DNA from: Phocaeicola_A sp963624095
GTDB taxonomy: Bacteria > Bacteroidota > Bacteroidia > Bacteroidales > Bacteroidaceae
Assembly: GCA_963624095.1 (NCBI GenBank)
Contig: CAVFNZ010000120.1
Location: forward strand, 1-6,809
Length of the DNA stretch: 6,809 nt
Direction of reading: 5' to 3'
The position numbers and the translations under genes are program-made. Below the pieces are notes generated by a model. That model ran no database searches. It had not been told where the DNA came from and was given only the letters and a program-made list of their open reading frames with translations. This document shows, piece by piece, positions 4,747 through 6,809 of this stretch (positions within the stretch are counted from its first letter, which is position 1; every line of letters starts with the position of its first letter).

Positions 4747-5768
4747 ACGCCTGTCGACACATCGTGACGCGCGTGCGCCGGAGGCTGCTGGCAGCCGCAG
4801 GCACGGGCGTGCTGTTCCTCCTGTTGTCGTCGTGCGACCACAAGGAGCTGTGCTTCGACCATCCCCATGGCGGTGAGGTGCAGGTTGTCTTCGACTGGAC
4901 CGACGCGCCGGATGCCTCACCGGAGTCCATGCGCCTGTGGCTGTTCCCCGAAGACGGCAACAGCAGTTCCGAGATGTATGAGTTCTCGGGCCACACGGGA
5001 GGGCGCATCAGCGTCCCCGCCGGACGCTACAAGGCCATCTGCCTCAACTCCGACACGGAGTTCATACTCTATCGCAACACCGAATCCTTCGAGACCTTCG
5101 AAGTATATACCCCCAACGGCACACTGGGAGGACGCACGTCGCTGCTCTCCACGCGTGCCGACGACGGCGAGCGCATTGCCGTGTCGCCCGACCGCCTCTA
5201 CACAGCCCATCTCGACGAGGTGACGATACGCGAGACCACCGACGGACAGACGGTGACGCTCTGTCCGCAGCTCTCGGTCTGTCGCTACCGCATCAGCATA
5301 AAGAACGTCGCCAACCTCAACTATGTGTCCCCCGACGGGGTCAGCGGAGCAATCTCCGGCATGGCGGGCGGCTTCCTCGTGGGACAGGGTCGGGGCACCA
5401 CGGAGCGTGTCACCGTGCCGTTCCAGATAACTTCCGACGGCACGTCGGAGCTGATGGCGGACTTCCTGACCTTCGGCGGGGCCATACTCACCGCCGAGGA
5501 GGAGGCTGAGGGCACGACGGTGACGCACGAGCTGCGGATCGATGCCACGCTGACCGACGGCACGACCACGACCTCCACCTTCGACGTGACCAAGCAGGTG
5601 AACAGCGGCGATGGAGACGGCAGCGGCACCACCGGCGGTAGCGGCGAGATGGATGTAGAGGTGGAGGACCTGCCACTGCCCAAGCCTCAGCCCAAGCCCG
5701 ACAGCGGGGGCGGCTTCCAACCCACGGTGGACGAGTGGCGGGAAGTCGATGTGGACATCCCCATGTAG
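4743..5768 (+). CDS. DUF5119 family fimbrial lipoprotein (FimB/Mfa2-like context)
   Basis: 341 aa from the ATG at 4743, which overlaps the previous stop and has a perfect ribosome-binding site. A basic N-terminus (RVRRR) and a hydrophobic segment lead to the lipobox LSSC with Cys31, so it is an exported lipoprotein. The mature start CDHKELCFDHPHGGEVQVVFDW, then DAPDASPESMRLWLFPEDG and GGRISVPAGRYKAICLNSDTE, is typical of the DUF5119 family as I recall it. Two immunoglobulin-like beta domains of the FimB/Mfa2 kind are expected over residues about 35-170 and 175-290. After about residue 290 comes a Gly/Ser/Asp-rich linker and a KPQPKP segment, then DEWREVDVDIPM, an ending common in these proteins. 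The family member probably anchors or terminates the pilus at the cell surface; this is inferred from relatives and neighbours. It sits 59 nt before the fimbrillin, with no terminator between. Confidence 0.85.
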   Translation: MNACRHIVTRVRRRLLAAAGTGVLFLLLSSCDHKELCFDHPHGGEVQVVFDWTDAPDASPESMRLWLFPEDGNSSSEMYEFSGHTGGRISVPAGRYKAICLNSDTEFILYRNTESFETFEVYTPNGTLGGRTSLLSTRADDGERIAVSPDRLYTAHLDEVTIRETTDGQTVTLCPQLSVCRYRISIKNVANLNYVSPDGVSGAISGMAGGFLVGQGRGTTERVTVPFQITSDGTSELMADFLTFGGAILTAEEEAEGTTVTHELRIDATLTDGTTTTSTFDVTKQVNSGDGDGSGTTGGSGEMDVEVEDLPLPKPQPKPDSGGGFQPTVDEWREVDVDIPM

Positions 5769-5827
5769 CGCGCCGCAGGGACAGAAGAAAGGGAATAACC
5801 AAAATGTTCAATTAATATTTTAGATTT

Positions 5828-6809
5828 ATGAAAACAAAATTCTTATTTGCAGCTCTGGCCACAGCAGCCATGACTGCTTGTTCCACCGACGAGGTCGTCG
5901 ATGTCAACAAAGGCAACGCCATCTCGTTCCGCACCTCCGTCGACAAGGCGACACGTACCACCGTGTATAGCGCCTCCAGCCTGATGGGCAACTTCAAAGT
6001 GACAGCCATCGGCAACAGCGCAACGTACTTTAGCGACTTGGTGGTTACTAAAGGACAAGACAACGCCTGGACTACCGCCAGCACCTACTACTGGCCAAAC
6101 TACAACCTGAGCTTCTATGCGTACGCTCCGACAGAGCTCACCACCAGCAGCGCAACGGTGAGCATCGCCAACAACGCGCAGACGATATCAAACTTCAAGC
6201 CGACTTCTAAAGTTGCGAATCAGCAGGACTTGGTGGTCGCTTTGGCCAAAGACCAGAGCTCATCCACCAGTGCCGTCGCGCTGAACTTCAAGCACGCCCT
6301 TTCGCAGGTTGACGTGAAGGCTCAGTGCACGAGAGCGGATGTGCAGGTGAAAGTCCTCGGTGTGAAGCTGGTGAATGTCAAGAACTCGGGTACGTTCACT
6401 TTCCCCACCGCAACCACCTCCAATGACGCGACCATCAGCAGCCAATGGAAAGCAGGTGAGTCTACCGGCTCCTATATGTCCGGCGTTTCAACTGCGGTTA
6501 CGCTGACGAAAGGTGAAACAACCACTACGGCAGCCTCCATTATGGCCACCGGCGACCATTTCCTCATGGTTCCGCAGACACTGACAGCCGGTTCGGTTTC
6601 AGGCAGTTCGATTACCGGTGCCTACATCTCCGTGCTCTGCCAGATCAGTGTAAAGCAAGGTGAAAGTGATTCATACACCTCGTTCTTCCCGTCATCATCA
6701 GACGAAAGCAAGTACGCTTTCGCGGCTGTACCCCTCAGCGGCACATGGGAAGCCGGCAAGAAGTACACCTACACGCTGAGCTTCGGCGGCAGCGATGGCA
6801 CCGGCGGTT
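5828..6809 (+). CDS. Fimbrillin family lipoprotein (Mfa1/FimA-like), 3' end outside window
   Basis: The frame opens at the ATG at 5828 and stays open to the window edge: 327 codons and no stop. The start MKTKFLFAALATAAMTACSTDE is a lipoprotein signal with Cys18 in MTAC. Fimbrillin landmarks follow in order: NAISFRTSVDKATRTTVYSA (residues about 30-49), where an arginine could be the maturation cleavage site as in Porphyromonas FimA/Mfa1; YYWPNYNLSFYAYAP (about 90-105); QQDLVVA; LNFKHALSQVDVKA; VLGVKLVNVKNSGTFTF; FLMVPQTL; and AVPLSGTWEAGKKYTYTLSF at the end. These match the Mfa_like_1 family. Such proteins are exported as lipoproteins, trimmed at the cell surface and polymerised by strand exchange into pili. 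The family is usually about 330-400 aa, so only a short tail is likely missing. It is less GC-rich than the two genes before it, with more AT-ending codons. Whether it is the main shaft or an accessory subunit cannot be told. Confidence 0.92.
   Translation, partial: MKTKFLFAALATAAMTACSTDEVVDVNKGNAISFRTSVDKATRTTVYSASSLMGNFKVTAIGNSATYFSDLVVTKGQDNAWTTASTYYWPNYNLSFYAYAPTELTTSSATVSIANNAQTISNFKPTSKVANQQDLVVALAKDQSSSTSAVALNFKHALSQVDVKAQCTRADVQVKVLGVKLVNVKNSGTFTFPTATTSNDATISSQWKAGESTGSYMSGVSTAVTLTKGETTTTAASIMATGDHFLMVPQTLTAGSVSGSSITGAYISVLCQISVKQGESDSYTSFFPSSSDESKYAFAAVPLSGTWEAGKKYTYTLSFGGSDGTGG

Noticed and set aside
4027..5720. Two long minus-strand open frames (4027-4920 and 4917-5720) opposite the fimbrial accessory genes
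   Set aside because: They are antisense to two well-supported genes in very GC-rich DNA where stops are rare. Their Ala/Arg/Val/Gly/His-rich translations show no domain, and no promoter or sensible starts are seen.

Overview
The window reads as Bacteroidales (Bacteroidota) chromosome. The evidence is the gene families: a PKD-like lipoprotein and a DUF4369/TlpA protein of the kind found behind SusC/SusD genes, a 73-aa DUF2795 protein, and DUF3575, DUF5119 and fimbrillin proteins. The three main intergenic regions also carry the Bacteroidetes sigma factor -7 motif TAnnTTTG, and most starts lack a Shine-Dalgarno sequence. I cannot name the genus. All genes are on the + strand.

Layout. (1) Positions 1-1839 hold the tail of a nutrient-acquisition operon. 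It contains the 3' end of a PKD-like surface lipoprotein and a complete exported thioredoxin-fold protein (DUF4369 + TlpA), closed by a hairpin terminator at 1861-1900. (2) Positions 2078-3368 form a second unit. A -7 motif overlaps the start region of a small SAM-dependent methyltransferase, followed 26 nt later by a PduO-type cob(I)alamin adenosyltransferase. (3) Positions 3359-3727 are a self-contained gene. A promoter with both elements well placed (TTG-N19-TACTTTTG) overlaps the end of the adenosyltransferase gene and drives a 73-aa acidic DUF2795 protein that ends at a strong intrinsic terminator. (4) Positions 3728-4092 are non-coding. They hold four 23-bp tandem repeats plus degenerate flanking copies (one inverted), a run of nine G, and a -7 motif. 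(5) From 4093 to the right edge lies a fimbrial operon. It encodes a DUF3575 outer-membrane protein, a DUF5119 lipoprotein with a 4-nt ATGA overlap, and a fimbrillin-family lipoprotein cut by the window edge.

Base composition changes by block. The nutrient operon and the DUF2795 gene are only moderately GC. The methyltransferase, adenosyltransferase, DUF3575 and DUF5119 genes are strongly GC-rich with G/C at most third positions. The fimbrillin falls in between.

The functions are known or family-level. I do not see a wholly new system. The parts least explained by known families are the repeat array and G-run upstream of the fimbrial promoter, which suggest variable expression of the pilus, and the conserved but unexplained grouping of methyltransferase, cobalamin adenosyltransferase and DUF2795 genes.
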